From Ligula intestinalis (Eukaryota > Platyhelminthes > Cestoda > Diphyllobothriidea > Diphyllobothriidae), in NCBI GenBank assembly GCA_036362985.1, contig JAYGXS010000002.1:8368795-8432794 (forward strand): 64,000 nucleotides of DNA. The letters are read 5' to 3'. Below, piece after piece: positions 1-11,034 of this stretch; the first letter of the stretch is position 1; every line of letters starts with the position of its first letter. Below the pieces are notes generated by a model. The model searched no databases. It was not told where the DNA came from and was given only the letters and a program-made list of their open reading frames with translations. A program made the position numbers and the translations under genes.

Positions 1-59
1 ATAGGGTCCGCGAATACGTAGAGGCCTCATGCTAGGGTAAACGTTTCCCATCGTCGGGT

Positions 60-225
60 CGCTCGAAGAGCATCGCGCCCAAAATAAGTTACCAATACAA
101 GCGAAAATGCGAGTCCCAGGGAGTAATTGAAAAAAGAAGACTCGATCACTGGGACATTACTTTTATTCGCCTGATTTTTCGATATCCGTCGCGGATTTCT
201 CATCACAGACATTGTCAGCGAGCAA
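60..225 (-). repeat. Degenerate hammerhead-bearing Penelope-type repeat
   Basis: Read on the minus strand, this matches the repeat at 45.87-46.01 kb over about 150 bp. It keeps stem II of the hammerhead (ATCCGCGACGGAT) and the downstream motif GTCCCAG...CTGGGAC (149-155 and 113-119, 29-nt loop). The catalytic GAAACGTC has decayed to GAAAAATC and the CTGATGA box to GTGATGA. I see a dead copy of the same family; the link to Penelope elements is from family knowledge. Confidence 0.6.
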
Positions 226-1375
226 TAGCAGATATAACAATTTCAGCTCCCACCTTGTCTTTTCCGGCAACAATCGTTCTTAGTACTTGTGCGTGACTGT
301 TCGATTGCCCAAGTTTAATGTTTGAACTAAATCATCCTGATTCCGGCCTGCAATAACTGATCGCCACTTTTGCGTACACCTTTAATGCTCCTAAGCATTC
401 GGAAGTATTTTTAGCCTGGCATGAAGCTGAAACAGACGTAGACAGCAGCAATAAATTTCGTGAAGGTTTGTCCGCCTTTAATCAGTCTCTGGTAGCTATG
501 TTACGCGAGGATGGCTTGCAGTTGATAAGCCGTCAGGAAATTTGTTGGTACCAATAAATCTTGGTGTGCATTTCTGCCTTTTAGCAGATTTGCCACTCGT
601 TGTATTTTGATTAAATTTATTCTACTCTTAGCCTGACAAGATTAGGAGCTACGAGTTCGTAAGTTAAGAAGGAAATAGAGTTCAGTTGCACGAAATTATT
701 ATACTGCTGATCTTTCGAGGAGCTTAGCTTCTTACGGCTGTAAATGCATTAAATGCTAAACGTCTAATAAACATTGAAATAAATCGCTGAATTCCCCGAG
801 GTGTGCTCTGACGCTTTTTTTCCTCTTCTAATCTAGTGAAGTTGATAATTGTCCGCATTGTTGATTATCACCTTGATGGTTGGTAGTTGGTATTTGGTCA
901 GACGGACTACATCTCTGGTCGTGTGAACTCGTTGTCTGACTCCCAGATCAATTTTTCTAGGATCACAAAGGTGTCATTTTCGAGGTTTTCATGTAGACAA
1001 AAACCTAGGATCTTTAGGGTCGGGAGAAAAGTACCATTCTTGCTGACTTAGTGAGCTTCTGAAAATCACTCCTATTATATTACTAGTTCAAACTTTAAGA
1101 GCCGCCGGCTTAAAATGGTGGCGCCTTGAATTTGAAAAGTATGGCAGTAACACCAATGGAACCTAACTGCCATGTTGCTTATTTGTGCTCAAGGAGGTGA
1201 CTTTAAGTTTATCTTCTGACTTTTTAAATGCGGTTACGGTGGCCATTGTGGCAAATCCTTTGGATACAATGTTTTCGATCTTTATTGACAATGAATTATC
1301 CCGAAAAACACTGTTTTAAAGAAATTTTGGATAGACAGAAGGATTAGCGTCAGATTATTGTTTTCAGATAGTATT
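226..1375 (+). repeat. Dispersed repeat R1, copy 1
   Basis: This stretch aligns along its whole length, with many substitutions and small indels, to 1,870-3,010 in the same orientation. Shared landmarks in order are TTTCAGCTC, a TGGTACCAATAAAT palindrome core, CAGATTTGC, TTAGGAG, TTAAAATGGTGG, and AGAAGGATTAGCGTC near the right end. No continuous reading frame is kept between the two copies, so I infer an old non-coding or decayed mobile repeat of unknown class. Confidence 0.6.
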
Positions 1376-1389
1376 GTCTGCAAACGTAT

Positions 1390-1545
1390 GGGAGACTGGA
1401 ATGGCCATTTCTGGCTTATAAGCCGTCGTCACTCAGACATGCTCAGCTCCAAGTCATGTACCACACTAGGCTCGACCTGGCGACCTTTTGATCAAAAGTT
1501 TAACACTCTGACCAAGATAGCGCGGCACAGATGAGTTCCGTTAGA
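1390..1545 (-). repeat. tRNA-derived SINE, family B (minus)
   Basis: On the minus strand a decayed tRNA-like head with the remains of a B box (GGTCGAGCC-like) runs into the body GACGGCTTATAAGCCAGAAATGGCC. The same head and body recur at 1,605 (plus) and 54,615-54,895 (minus). This copy faces the next one in inverted orientation, about 60 bp away. Confidence 0.6.
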
Positions 1546-1604
1546 GGTCTGGTGAACGTTTATTAACGAGTTTCAATATCACGTGACCCAAAACCGGCGA
1601 GACA

Positions 1605-1850
1605 ACGGGCTCGTGGCTCAGTAGTTAGGTCGTTTGGCTTCAATCAGAGTAATTGTGAGTTCGGGGCTCGGGCGGGACACCACTTCGGTCTGGATATAAC
1701 TGGCTGACGATGGCTTATAAGCTAGAAATGGCCATATCAGTCTCCCTTGCCTTTTTCGGCAATAATACCTGCCTTTTACGAGCTGTTACAGCTATCTGGG
1801 TGACTGTCGATGCCCAAGGAAGAGCGGGGCTGATTGTACTGCTGAACTTT
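1605..1850 (+). repeat. tRNA-derived SINE, family B (plus)
   Basis: The head starts GGGCTCGTGGCTCAGTAG, a recognisable pol III A box, followed by the decayed B box GAGTTCGGGGCTC. The body GATGGCTTATAAGCTAGAAA continues to TCAGTCTCCCTTGCC and a GGCAATAATAC tail, as in the copy at 54.6-54.9 kb. It sits between the two R1 copies. Confidence 0.6.
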
Positions 1851-1869
1851 GAACCCAGCTTTAACGTCT

Positions 1870-3010
1870 GACCGACCGTCAGCAGCTGCAGATAATGCAG
1901 ATATAATAATTTCAGCTCACTCCTTGTCTTTTTCGCTGACATTCCTTCTAGTTACTTGTTCGCGACTGTTCGATAGCCCACACTTCATGGTTGAAATAAA
2001 TCGTCCTGATTCCGGCCCGCAATAACTGTAGCCCGCGGAATGTCACTTTTGGCGTACCTTGTAAAATTTTTCCCCGATTTTGGAAGCATTTCTTATCCTG
2101 GCATGAGGCTGAAACCAGTGTGGACAGCAGCAGTAAATTTCGTGAAGATTTATCAGTCCGCAATCAGTCTTTGGTAGCTATGTTATGCAAGGATGGCTTG
2201 CAGCTGAGAGGCCGTCAGAAAATTTATTGGTACCAATAAATTTTGGTGTGCACGTCTGCCTTTTTTGCAGATTTGCTACTCGTTGTGTTTTCAGTACATT
2301 ACTTCTACTCTCAGTCTTACCAGATTAGGAGTTACAGGGTCGCAAGTTTAGGCGAAGGAGATGGTCGTATGCACGAAATCCTTGTACTACTGACCCGTTG
2401 ATGAGCTTAGCTCCTTCCCGCTGTAAAGATAATACACGCAAAACGTTGAGCAGACATTTGAACAAATCGCTGAGTTCCTCGTTGTGCGTTTTGATGCTTT
2501 TTTTCATCGTCCATCCCGGCAAACTCGAGAAATGCCGGCATTATCACCTGGATGGAGGGTGGCTGAGCCTGAATGGCAGGTCAATTTTCGTAAGCCCACA
2601 AAGTTATCATTTGCCTGGTTTTCATGTTGGCCAACACGAAGGTTTTTGTGGTCGGGAGCACAGTAAGCATACTTTTTGATGTATTCGGCTTCTGAAAACC
2701 ACTCCCTTTGTGTTACTACTTCTATGGTTGAGAGGTCTCGGCCTAAAATGGTGGTGACTTGAAGGGCAAAAATATGATAATAATTCCAATGTGCATTGCA
2801 AGTTAAGATTTGGGGTCTCAACGCTATGTCTTTTACCTGTGACTGCTAAGTTTCTTTCTTCCTTTGGAAATGTGGTTACAGTCACCATCGTGGCAAGGCT
2901 TTTGTGTCGAGTGCTACTGAGAATGAATGATCTTGAAAACCCAGTCTCAAAAGAAATTGCAGGGACAGAAGGATTAGCGTCTGTTATTAATGTTTTCGTA
3001 GGTCATATCA
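1870..3010 (+). repeat. Dispersed repeat R1, copy 2
   Basis: Second copy of the 226-1,375 repeat, in direct orientation. The interval between copies is filled by two inverted SINE-B insertions. The right part (2,791-3,069) is open for 92 codons, but the matching part of copy 1 is interrupted and I recognise no domain, so I do not call a gene. Confidence 0.6.
2219..2244. repeat. Perfect 26-bp palindrome in R1 copy 2
   Basis: AAAATTTATT-GGTACC-AATAAATTTT is self-complementary over all 26 bases. The matching site in R1 copy 1 (near 538-563) has three changes, so the perfect symmetry is either ancestral or restored in this copy. It could be the junction of two inverted ends. Confidence 0.85.
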
Positions 3011-3307
3011 CTAAAGCGGAAGGGACATTGACTCGGGCAACAGTTGACAGTGGCTTTGCCTTAATTTGATAAATTAATAAAGTACACGTCGATCCTCTCG
3101 AAATCAACTCAGCGAAATTCGGAGGCTCAGCGTGCAAATATAAGTTACTTATTAGAAAGGTAAATGTGGGAAAGAGACTAAATCGAGCTCGCATGAAATC
3201 TTTTGATAATATTGTTGCAGTAAGTGCTCCCAATGCTAAAACCGGCAGGTGTCATCCATATACCCTCACCTGGCGGGATGCAGGAACCCCAACCCTTTTC
3301 CCCGTAC

Positions 3308-4136
3308 TACGGATGGTAAGTTAAACCCTAGCAACTGCGATCTTCAGACCATGGTTACGTAGCAGTGGATAAGTCAGTAGAGGCCAGCGTAGTAGGAAGA
3401 GTATAGACGAACGAAGAATAGATTAAAAGAAATTTGAATTGGAAAGCATACGACCAGCCAGGAGGCCGGGTGTGTCCAAGTGCTGGTTTGACAGCAGTCA
3501 GGCCAGTGGGCAGAGAAAGCAGTTCAGGCGTGCAGGCTTGCTATTCGTCAAGCCCAAAAGGCATCTATGCGGTAACCGCAATCGACTGTTCGAAGACGTC
3601 GAGAGCCGCATCGATGGGCCTTGGGGAAGTCCACTTGGGTGCGACCTAGTCACAAGAATGGCTTTAGAATGCATTCCAGGGAAATCAGGGGGAGCCTTGC
3701 GTTTAGATGTGGTGATTCACTTCACATGGGCGAGTATGTCCGAAGGCCCACTGCTGCTAACGCGTACATCCGCACTGAAGGCGGCCTCTGCAGCAGCCAA
3801 TCACAGATCCGCAAAGGCTAGTCTCTCCCACCGGCGAATAGGATGCAGGCAATCCTAGGTCGTTGCAGTTAGTCTGGCCAGTAACCTTCGGGGCAACCAT
3901 ACAATGCCCGTTCTCGCTGCCACTTTCACACTTGCTGCTAAAACCGCACTTGGACCGCTGCTGACTCTCCTCCTGGTCGTAGGCTCACCAAGTCAGAATT
4001 CTTTCATCTATTCTCCGTTCCTGTGTACACGATAAACTCTTCCTCCTTCTCTGGCCTTTACCGACTTCTCTCCTCCAATAAGTGACCATGGTCTGGAGAT
4101 CGCAGTTGCTGGATTTGACTCACTTAACTCCCTGCG
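3308..4136. mobile_element. Element A1: non-autonomous element with long inverted ends
   Basis: The left end (about 3,308-3,420) and right end (about 4,020-4,136) are imperfect inverted repeats of about 110 bp. Each contains GTTAA...AACC, GCAACTGCGATC, CCATGGT and a GTGTACAC-like block. The right terminus reads CCCTGCG. The interior between about 3,710 and 3,935 matches the second copy at 17,510-17,740. No transposase domain is visible and I find no clear target-site duplication. The class is unresolved: foldback-like, a MITE, or an inverted pair of short repeats. Confidence 0.6.
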
Positions 4137-4292
4137 ATATAGGTTCGGGTTAGGCTGGCGTAAACGATTGGGTTAGCTTTACGATTGGTCTAACTATTGC
4201 AGTGGTCTAAGTTGTGTTTCCACTTAGAGCACTTCAATCATCTGACCAAAGTCCAGGGTGTGAATAAAAGCCAGATGGCACTGTAATTAGAC

Positions 4293-4540
4293 ATGTATTG
4301 CGCACAGAATCTCCAGGTGCTGCCTCAGACCGCAGTGGCCACTGACAAAGCCATAGCTAGTGTTGACCGCGTCCAGCCAGGCTTCAGGGAGAGTTTGACA
4401 GTGGTAACAGCTGCTGCTGCTACTACTTTCATATCATTGTGGAGTAAGTTCATTTTGGTGTCCTATTGGTGTGTTCAAGTGGCCCTAAAGCAGCCGTGAC
4501 TCTCCGGATGCGTGTGTGTGAGCGAGTGGAAGTCGGTCTG
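4293..4540 (+). repeat. Dispersed repeat D, copy 1
   Basis: It shares an ordered set of blocks with 61,820-62,080: GCAGTGGCC, GCTAGTGTTGA, CCAGCCAG, ATTGGTGT, GTGGCCCT and a TG-rich GATGYGTGTG block. Similarity is patchy. Between the blocks the two copies diverge. No coding potential or family was recognised. Confidence 0.4.
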
Positions 4541-4639
4541 CAGGAATCAGTGAGACAGAAACAGTTGACTGAGAAGTTGCATGACTTCGAAGCAGTGCAC
4601 ATTGAACAAGGCAGCGGGGCAGTCATGTAAGCTGTCCGA

Positions 4640-5335
4640 AACACTCTTAAGATTTAGGTTAAAGTCAGAGTTAGCATTCGATATTATGAATCATTCTGTA
4701 AATAAGATGCAAGCCCGTCTATATTAGGGGCTGCCAAACCTATCACCTCTACTTGCTTGTGCTAGGAGAGGGTCATCTAAACGATTCCGATCCTAAAGCT
4801 CCTCGTCACCTATGGTAACCCGTAGACATAACCGTGTTTTCCCTTTGTTCTGGAGTGGTAATACCCCCAGCCAATGATAATCATGAATAAAATGAAGAGT
4901 ACAAATAAAAGACTCAGAGGTAGAATCCTAGTTTGGATCTCAGATCAGCATACAAAAGCCTCATCCTTTTGTAATACAGAACACAGTATAATTAAGAGTA
5001 CAGAGTATGAGCGATGCAAAGGAAAGTAAACGTAAATTTAAAAACTAAAGTCAATCAAAGTAGAAAAGCAGCAATCATTATTTAAATAATCCAATGCTTG
5101 TCAACAAAAAGCTTGCCATAAGTAAAATTTGCAATTATACAAGTACAAAAAATACCCAACTTAAAGTAAGATTAACCAACTAAAAAACGTAACCTAGGGT
5201 TAGGTAAATTCACTTGACGACAAAAACCAAAAACTATCATAAAAATAGTAAGCTTAATAATGAACCGAAAGATAAATTTAAAAAATTTATTAAATATAAG
5301 TAAGTTAACTTAGCCAAATAAAATAACCTAATATA
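4640..5335. other. AT-rich stretch, no gene seen
   Basis: A/T-rich, increasingly so from 4,860, with short A-rich runs. No reading frame with recognisable similarity, no tRNA-like structure and no clear repeat boundary. One TAGGGTTAGG motif lies near 5,195. Confidence 0.5.
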
Positions 5336-5339
5336 AGTT

Positions 5340-5480
5340 GCAAATTGAAGGTGTGCGTGGAATTTTGCACCTTGAGCTATGCTAATCTAACTCCAGAACG
5401 GTAAGTTGAACCTCGGGTAAGTTGAAGTAGATGATATCCTAACCACAAACATTTTTTTCAGGAGATTCCAGAGACATGAT
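5340..5480 (+). repeat. Dispersed repeat C, partial copy
   Basis: Matches 28,910-29,045 in the same orientation: GAAGGTGTGCG, CTAATCTAACT, AAGTTGAACCTC, GGTAAGTTGAAGTA, TCCTAACCAC, then a T-rich block ending TTTTTTTCAGGA. A third copy lies inverted at 8,735-9,060. Confidence 0.55.
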
Positions 5481-6700
5481 AAAATATAAAGTGTAAGAAA
5501 GTAAAAAATGTCCAAATTTGTCACTCAAATTAACTAGAAGAAGAAATGAAATGTGAGTGAATATCTGTGTTTTATTTTTGGTGGGCTATTTTGCTGCGAA
5601 AACAATTTTTGGGACCTAAATGAGGATTCCACCAACCCAGGTTGCTTAATTTTTACAGAGTACTCGAACGTCCAGTTAGTCTGTGGCTACCTGTAGGAAA
5701 CGCTGACGTGGAGGGTAGATAAGATAAGTTTAAACGGGGCAGTTAGCCGAGGGCCACTGATAGAGCTTCGACAGTCAGGAAATTAATTATCCGAGTGAAA
5801 CAATTTCGGAGATTTGAAGAATGTGCCACTCGCTATGTTCTCGGAAGCCCGGTAAAGGACAACCGAAATGTACTATAAGATTTTGTGATAACTAGGACAT
5901 TTTATGACAAAGATGTTCCAGGTGATAAGTAACTCGGTTTGTTCTTTTATCATCGCAAAGTATCAGTTTATTTTTACAGCCTTTATATAGGAAAACTGAA
6001 TGACTTTCAATGACAACTGCCCGCTGATTTACTACAGGATTTGTGCGCGGATGAGGATCCATTCTATTCGTCCTTCAAATGGAAATTAAACCCATAATTA
6101 ATTTCCAGCAGACAATAATACTGAAGCGGCCTTCTCGAGGACGAACAGATCAAACAACCCAGCTGCAGTCGTATCCGGTAAATATCAAGGTCATTCAAAT
6201 CTGCCGAAATACAGTGGACTACCAATATCATTATATTTAACCGAAACTGTGCTTTCAAATAGGAATGGTAGCTTGCGTGGGGTTGTAACGTTGATTTGCC
6301 AGCAGCAAACCTCCGAAATATTTCAGTCTGACCCGGATGTCTGCTTTTGATATCTGCTTCTTTCGGAGACCTGCAGGCACCGCAGACGGTAAAAACGATG
6401 AATTAAGAAGTCAGCATTATGTTCGTCGATTTTCAATGATTTAACATTCACTTAGCGTGAAATTAGGTCTTCTTTACACATCTACACATACGCGTACTAA
6501 TTATCACTTTTAAAATATAACTTAAAGTTTCCCGGGGGCAAAGGTGTAGATGACAAAAACCGCAGGATTTATTTTATCCATGAAATTTCAATAGAGAGTT
6601 CCTCATCAGCTTCCTCCCCAATGTACGATAAGAGTAACGAATGAGAAAAATACAAAATTGAATTGGTACAGAAATATGAAAAGGTCATAGGACATAGAAG
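5481..6700. other. No gene recognised
   Basis: Unique-looking or very decayed DNA. Reading frames here are short (up to 64 codons) with no familiar motif. No tRNA-like or inverted-end structure was found. Confidence 0.4.
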
Positions 6701-6704
6701 GCTT

Positions 6705-6860
6705 ATAGGTGTTAAGGCTAAGACGATTAATCCTAACAACTACAATCTTTGAAGCCCGGTTCCTTAGGAGGTGGGAAAAGTCTTGGGAAGGCCAGAGTAG
6801 AAGGAAGAGTTTATTGTGTACACGATGAAACGGAGAATAGACGGAAAGAGTGTTGACTCG
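6705..6860 (+). repeat. Solitary end of element-A family
   Basis: The sequence GTTAAGGCTAAG...CCCGGTTCCTTAGGAG...GGCCAGAGTAGAAGG...TTATTGTGTACACGATG matches the terminal arms of elements A1 and A2. The version at 40,757 is the closest relative. No inverted partner follows, so this is a solo or truncated end. Confidence 0.5.
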
Positions 6861-6969
6861 CCGAGTAGTGCGTCCGTTCCCTATTCGGGTTGGTTCCGGA
6901 GTGATGAGGACATCGGGCGTCGCCAGCGTATGCTTTGTTCCGGCGGCCAATGACACGGCTAATGTCTAG

Positions 6970-7700
6970 ACTAGCGTGGGCGCACGACCTTGAGATTTAC
7001 TGGGACTGGATAGCGTGGGTGCGCTGTCACGCTGAGGCGTACGTGCGCGTCGGTCAAGGACAATTAGCGCCTAGCCACAAAAGGTGGTGGGCCCGCAGGC
7101 AGGCTGAAGGCGTCATGCATCAGCGGCTGGTCTTGGGTTCCAAGTGGCTGCAAAAGGCCACTACAGGTGCTCCCCTCCTAGACCGAAGTTTGTCGATGAA
7201 AGAGATCGAACGTAATAAGATTAGTGAAAGATAGGGAAAGAGGTAGGTACCCACGGTAGGTTTCGAACAGCTGGTGTTCGTGTGGGTGGTTTGCGTAAAC
7301 CAGGTTGAAGGAACAAATGTGGCCTGCATGAGCTTCTGTGCCTGGTATGCAAGAGTCGGGTCAGTGCCACCAGTGCCGCTTCGGAGGAGGAAAGCTCATC
7401 TCGCGTCCACGTGGGCAACTGGGTCTGCGATAGGAGAAAAGTTCTCGACTACGCGTGCATTGGCATCTTGAGGAGATTGGTCATCTCGACTACTTGGGAG
7501 GGAGCATGGGCGCGTGACCTTGAGATGTACTGGGACTCGCTAGCGTGGGCGCGCGGTCATGCTGAGGCGTAAGTGCGCGTCGGTCAAGGAAAGTTAGCGC
7601 CTAGCCCCAGGAGGAGCTGGGCGCGCAGGCAGGCTAAAGGCGTCATGCGTCAGTGGCTGGTCTTGGGTTCCATCTGGCTAAAAAAGGCCTCTACAGGCTA
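6970..7700 (+). repeat. Direct duplication, units 6,970-7,170 and 7,500-7,700
   Basis: Two copies of a roughly 200-bp GC-rich unit about 530 bp apart share GACCTTGAGAT, TACTGGGACT, GCTGAGGCGTA, GTGCGCGTCGGTCAAGGA, TTAGCGCCTAGCC and GGCTGGTCTTGGGTTCCA. Divergence is around 10 percent by eye. The unit carries no recognised domain. The 330-bp spacer is GC-rich and also unrecognised. Confidence 0.75.
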
Positions 7701-7791
7701 ACTAGGAAAGTGAGAGAGTTAAAACAAGGTGGGAGGGAAAACAGAGGAAACAGTGGGCAGAGGACTGTGTAAATCTGGGAGCCGGGTGGTA

Positions 7792-8049
7792 CCAAGGCAA
7801 AGCAAGTTTAATCACATGCTCCAATTTTTTACATAGGTCAGGTTTTCACCGCCGTATGTAGGCTACATCCGAGTAGCGCGAGGTGCGAGTTGCTCGTGCC
7901 TGAACAAGTACTAGGAAGGAAGTTTTAGGGTCCACAGAATGACCAATATCTAGCAAGTGCTCTGTAATGGCGGAACGGGTGGTTCTATTTTCTTGTTTGA
8001 ATAGCCAACTAGGCGAGTTTTCCTTGGCTCTGGCTCCCAATTGCCTTAC
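7792..8049 (-). pseudogene. Penelope-like element, C-terminal GIY-YIG endonuclease relic
   Basis: The minus-strand frame encodes the C-terminal half of a Penelope-type GIY-YIG endonuclease: RQLGARAKENSPSWL, then AITEHLLDIGHSVD and the terminal signature KPDLCKKLEHVIKLALPW. The frame is continuous from about 8,049 to 7,792 apart from one in-frame TGA at 7,846-7,848. The upstream half, which should carry the GIY-YIG tyrosines, is missing: a stop lies at 8,050-8,052 and unrelated sequence follows. In intact Penelope elements this domain follows the reverse transcriptase and nicks target DNA. This is a 5'-truncated dead copy. Confidence 0.8.
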
Positions 8050-8052
8050 TTA

Positions 8053-8734
8053 CTTGCATCCGAAAATGCATGTAAATTTATACCAAAAGTGGGAAGTGAC
8101 GTGCAATCGAAAGGCATCTTTCGCGTAATTGATTGGTATGGGCTTAGTTTGAGAGCAAAATATGAGCTCAGCAGCATAGTAAGTCCCTTCAATGGCGTTG
8201 AAGAGGAAGCAGGTGAAGAGCTCTCTCGAAATTTCATGGATTTAATAAATTCTGTTGTTTTCGCCATCTACAAACTTTAAAAATAGTAAGCACAAACTGT
8301 GAGTAGCATTGACAGGAGGGCTTACATTATATTCCAGGGCAGTGCTTATTCCCTTGTCCCAACTCTAACATTAAGCCCGTGGGATTCGGCATAAAACTAA
8401 CCAGGGGGGTTTGTATTCCTGTGTTTTTTTCCTAAATTTTAGACATCAGCACATATTTTGGCGCATGCTGTGGCTGAAAATCTAGTCGCAGGCATTTCGA
8501 TGAATTTCAGATGGCAGCAGTAGTTTATGTAGTGCACCTCATAAATCCCTAGTCTCAGCATTTTGGCGTAAGAAAGCGAAGGTTATAGGGTTTATGTGTG
8601 GTGAATTAGGATAGGCACGGGAATATACTTTAAGAACTGGTATATGCATTTTATTTTACTCTATTTAGAAATGCTGTTGATTTATAGCTGTAGATTTTCC
8701 TAATCTGTATTATCCTGTAACATATTGCAAAAAA
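8053..8734. other. No gene recognised
   Basis: A 79-codon plus-strand frame at 8,041-8,280 has no similarity I recognise and is antisense to a similar-sized frame, so I leave it uncalled. The remainder is AT-rich without clear structure. Confidence 0.4.
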
Positions 8735-9060
8735 ACCCGATTATCAAATTGCAGGTTTCTTTGAATTCCCGAAAAATAGAAATGGTTGTTAGGAGGTCCT
8801 CTAATTCAAATAACCTGAGGTCTAACTTACCCTTAGATTAGTTAGATTAGTATACTCCCTGACGCAAGGCACCGCGCACACCTTCATTTTCCATGCGGAA
8901 GAACTTACTCTAAGCGGCCGCCGGAAACAAATTCGACTGCATTTTTTGACTTAGCACTTATTTCTAAAAATTTCCTTCCCTGCCTATCCTATTTCGCCAT
9001 CCCAAAAACCCTCTAACCATTGTTTCCGTACGAAAAACGGGTGGGCCTCGGGGCATATTA
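8735..9060 (-). repeat. Dispersed repeat C, inverted copy
   Basis: The reverse complement of this segment matches 28,745-29,075 in order: the CATTGTTTCCGTA region, AACTTACTCTAAGCGGCCGC, ACACCTTCATTTTCC, AACTTACCC and GATTATCAAATTGCAGGTTT. The best-conserved part is the GAAGGTGTGCGCGG block, which is also in the 5,340 copy. Confidence 0.6.
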
Positions 9061-9778
9061 GGTGCACTACAGAAGCTACATTTGCCATTTCATATATAAG
9101 TAATATTTGATTTTCCGCATTCATCCCGGCCATAATTGCACTAAAGGACTTAAGAAGGTGTTGTACACCTGTCAAAGATAGAACACGATTAATCTTGGTG
9201 GTAGAGAATCGGTCTTTCTGGTATTTATCAAACGATTAAGAAATCCCTTATCTGACAAATTTTGACTGAGTAACTTTTTTTCAGTTGTCCTCGAATGCCC
9301 TCCTCTAAAAGCCTTTGCCGGCATGACACGCCAAAGCTAATAAAGTTATATGCCAATAAGGTTAAGTGTTCAGGACAGATCTAGTTAACAGCCATGCCCT
9401 GCCGTCGTCAAATACCAGTTTTATGTATTTTGTTGGAAGTTGTCATAGTCGTTCATCTCCCAGGGAGTGAGATGTAGGTCAAATGCAGTCCAGAGTAAGA
9501 ATATAGTCAGCATAATTTGCTTAAATTATTGGGCTTCTTTTTCTCCGGCCAATGGCGTCTATCCGACCTCAAAATCATTGATCATTTCACTCTACAGATG
9601 CACTAGAGTGTCCTTTTTGGCCTTTTCGTTATAAATTTTGATGCGAAATTATTCACATCGGCTGCTATAAGAGTCATTCTCACTCTCTAAGACCTAGTGT
9701 ACCTTAAGTTATTTAACTTCCCCAATATCCTCATTGAGGGAGGCCAAAAGTTAAACTTTCTTTGAATGATTAAGTTGA
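9061..9778. other. No gene recognised
   Basis: AT-rich, no frame over 63 codons, no recognised repeat. I see nothing to annotate. Confidence 0.4.
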
Positions 9779-9905
9779 TTTGGCAGATTTGCTTAATTTG
9801 AGTTGACCCAAGTGTTAAAAAATCTAGGCTTTTGGCGGGATTTAAACCCGCGCATCAGAGAAAGCCTTTGCCGGAGGCTAATGCTAACAGTTCTACGAAG
9901 TAAGC
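9779..9905 (-). repeat. tRNA-derived SINE, family A
   Basis: On the minus strand a tRNA-like head carries the T arm GCGGGTTTAAATCCCGC, a decayed B box, followed by AAAAGCC and the body ending in ACCCAA...AATTAAGCAAATC. It is the same family as 19,206-19,345. The A-box half is diverged. Confidence 0.7.
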
Positions 9906-10895
9906 TCCTCTAGTTTGCGTCTAGTGAATCCTTTGTTGATTATTCGTCCAAGGAAATAGCTGTAAGCCAAACTAGTATTTTTGCCTTGTTTATTATAATG
10001 AATGCGCAAGTTTTTAGTAAATTCTTTCCACCAAACCACATACTTTGTTTATTTCATTACTCTATAAACGCGCGGGCCTGAAGAAAATGTATCGAAAACA
10101 AACGTATGCTCGCCAATTTATCTTTTGATATTTACAATGGAAATGTTTTAAGGTAACCTATTTGTATTCTTCTCACTGCCGCTTGCCAGTTTGTGACTAT
10201 TAGGCTGTTCTCTTTCAGGAGCTGATAAAGTTCAGCAAAAATATTCATAGCAACTTTAAGAACGAGTCTGAAAATGTTTGTTCAGAGGGATGTACTTCAG
10301 GCCTGTGCATTAATTTCCTCGGAAATTAAACAAGACAGCATGAAAACTGGAGTTCACATGTCAGGTCGGCTTTCAGTTAGTACAGGTGCTGTCAGCATGG
10401 TCCGTACTACCAAATTTGCGAACTGATATTTAAAACAAATAAGAAATAAACATAAAGTAAGTAGCATCTCCGTTAGCATAAGTTGGAGGGGGGTTAATCA
10501 GTATTATCAGTTAGAAGCCAACATGCAACCCTTATAAAATTTGACATCAATTATGTTCTTGGGTCAACATTTTCACAAGTCCATCTAATTACTCGTTTCC
10601 CTTTATAAGTTTGTGACCAGTGTCCTATCAATGCATGTTTATTTTGGACGCACCCTGTATATAGCAGAATTTATTTGGCTTCTTGAGACAGCTTTCGGCA
10701 AATTTTTCTATAGGTAACAGTTCCTATATCCCAGGCCAGTTCTATTAAAAAACGTTTCACATTTTTCACGCTTGCGGGAGAAACCTGTTAACAAATCAAG
10801 GGAACCCCGCTGGGTTCCCCAATCTCCAATTTTGTGACATAACTGGCCCTACAGTAGCTATAAAAGACTGCCTTCACCTAGCAGGATCCCATATC
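9906..10895. other. No gene; isolated hairpin at 10,800-10,819
   Basis: Unique-looking AT-rich DNA. An 8-bp perfect hairpin (GGGAACCC-cgct-GGGTTCCC) lies at 10,800-10,819. A TGGACGCACCCTGTATA motif near 10,645-10,665 resembles one mariner-type terminus, but no partner end was found. Confidence 0.4.
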
Positions 10896-11031
10896 AGAAG
10901 AATAAGATGCGAACACTGGAACTAGAGTTTTATTGTCCTGACGTTTCGGATTCCCCTACGGAATCCAAAAAGTCAGGACAAAAATTTCTAGTTCCAGTGG
11001 TCGCTTCTTCTTCTGAACTGCTTCCTGGAAC
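10896..11031. repeat. Palindromic hammerhead locus e
   Basis: A near-perfect palindrome spans 10,896-11,014 with its centre near 10,957. On the minus strand the left arm reads GGAATCC-GAAACGTC-AGGACAA, the 3' half of a hammerhead ribozyme. The right arm repeats it on the plus strand as GGAATCC-AAAAAGTC-AGGACAA. The CTGATGA box is absent, so no complete ribozyme exists. The plus arm then continues into the hairpin GTTCCAG (10,991-10,997) / CTGGAAC (11,025-11,031). Confidence 0.75.
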
Positions 11032-11034
11032 ACG

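Noticed and set aside
3439..3858. 139-codon frame inside element A1
   Set aside because: Only the last 40 codons or so are open in element A2; the rest is interrupted there. Kept as an observation, not a gene.
10640..10665. Mariner-type terminus TGGACGCACCCTGTATA
   Set aside because: No matching inverted terminus within about 1.5 kb and no transposase sequence.
10800..10819. Terminator-like GC hairpin
   Set aside because: The window is eukaryotic and no gene ends there. An 8-bp hairpin is expected by chance at this scale.
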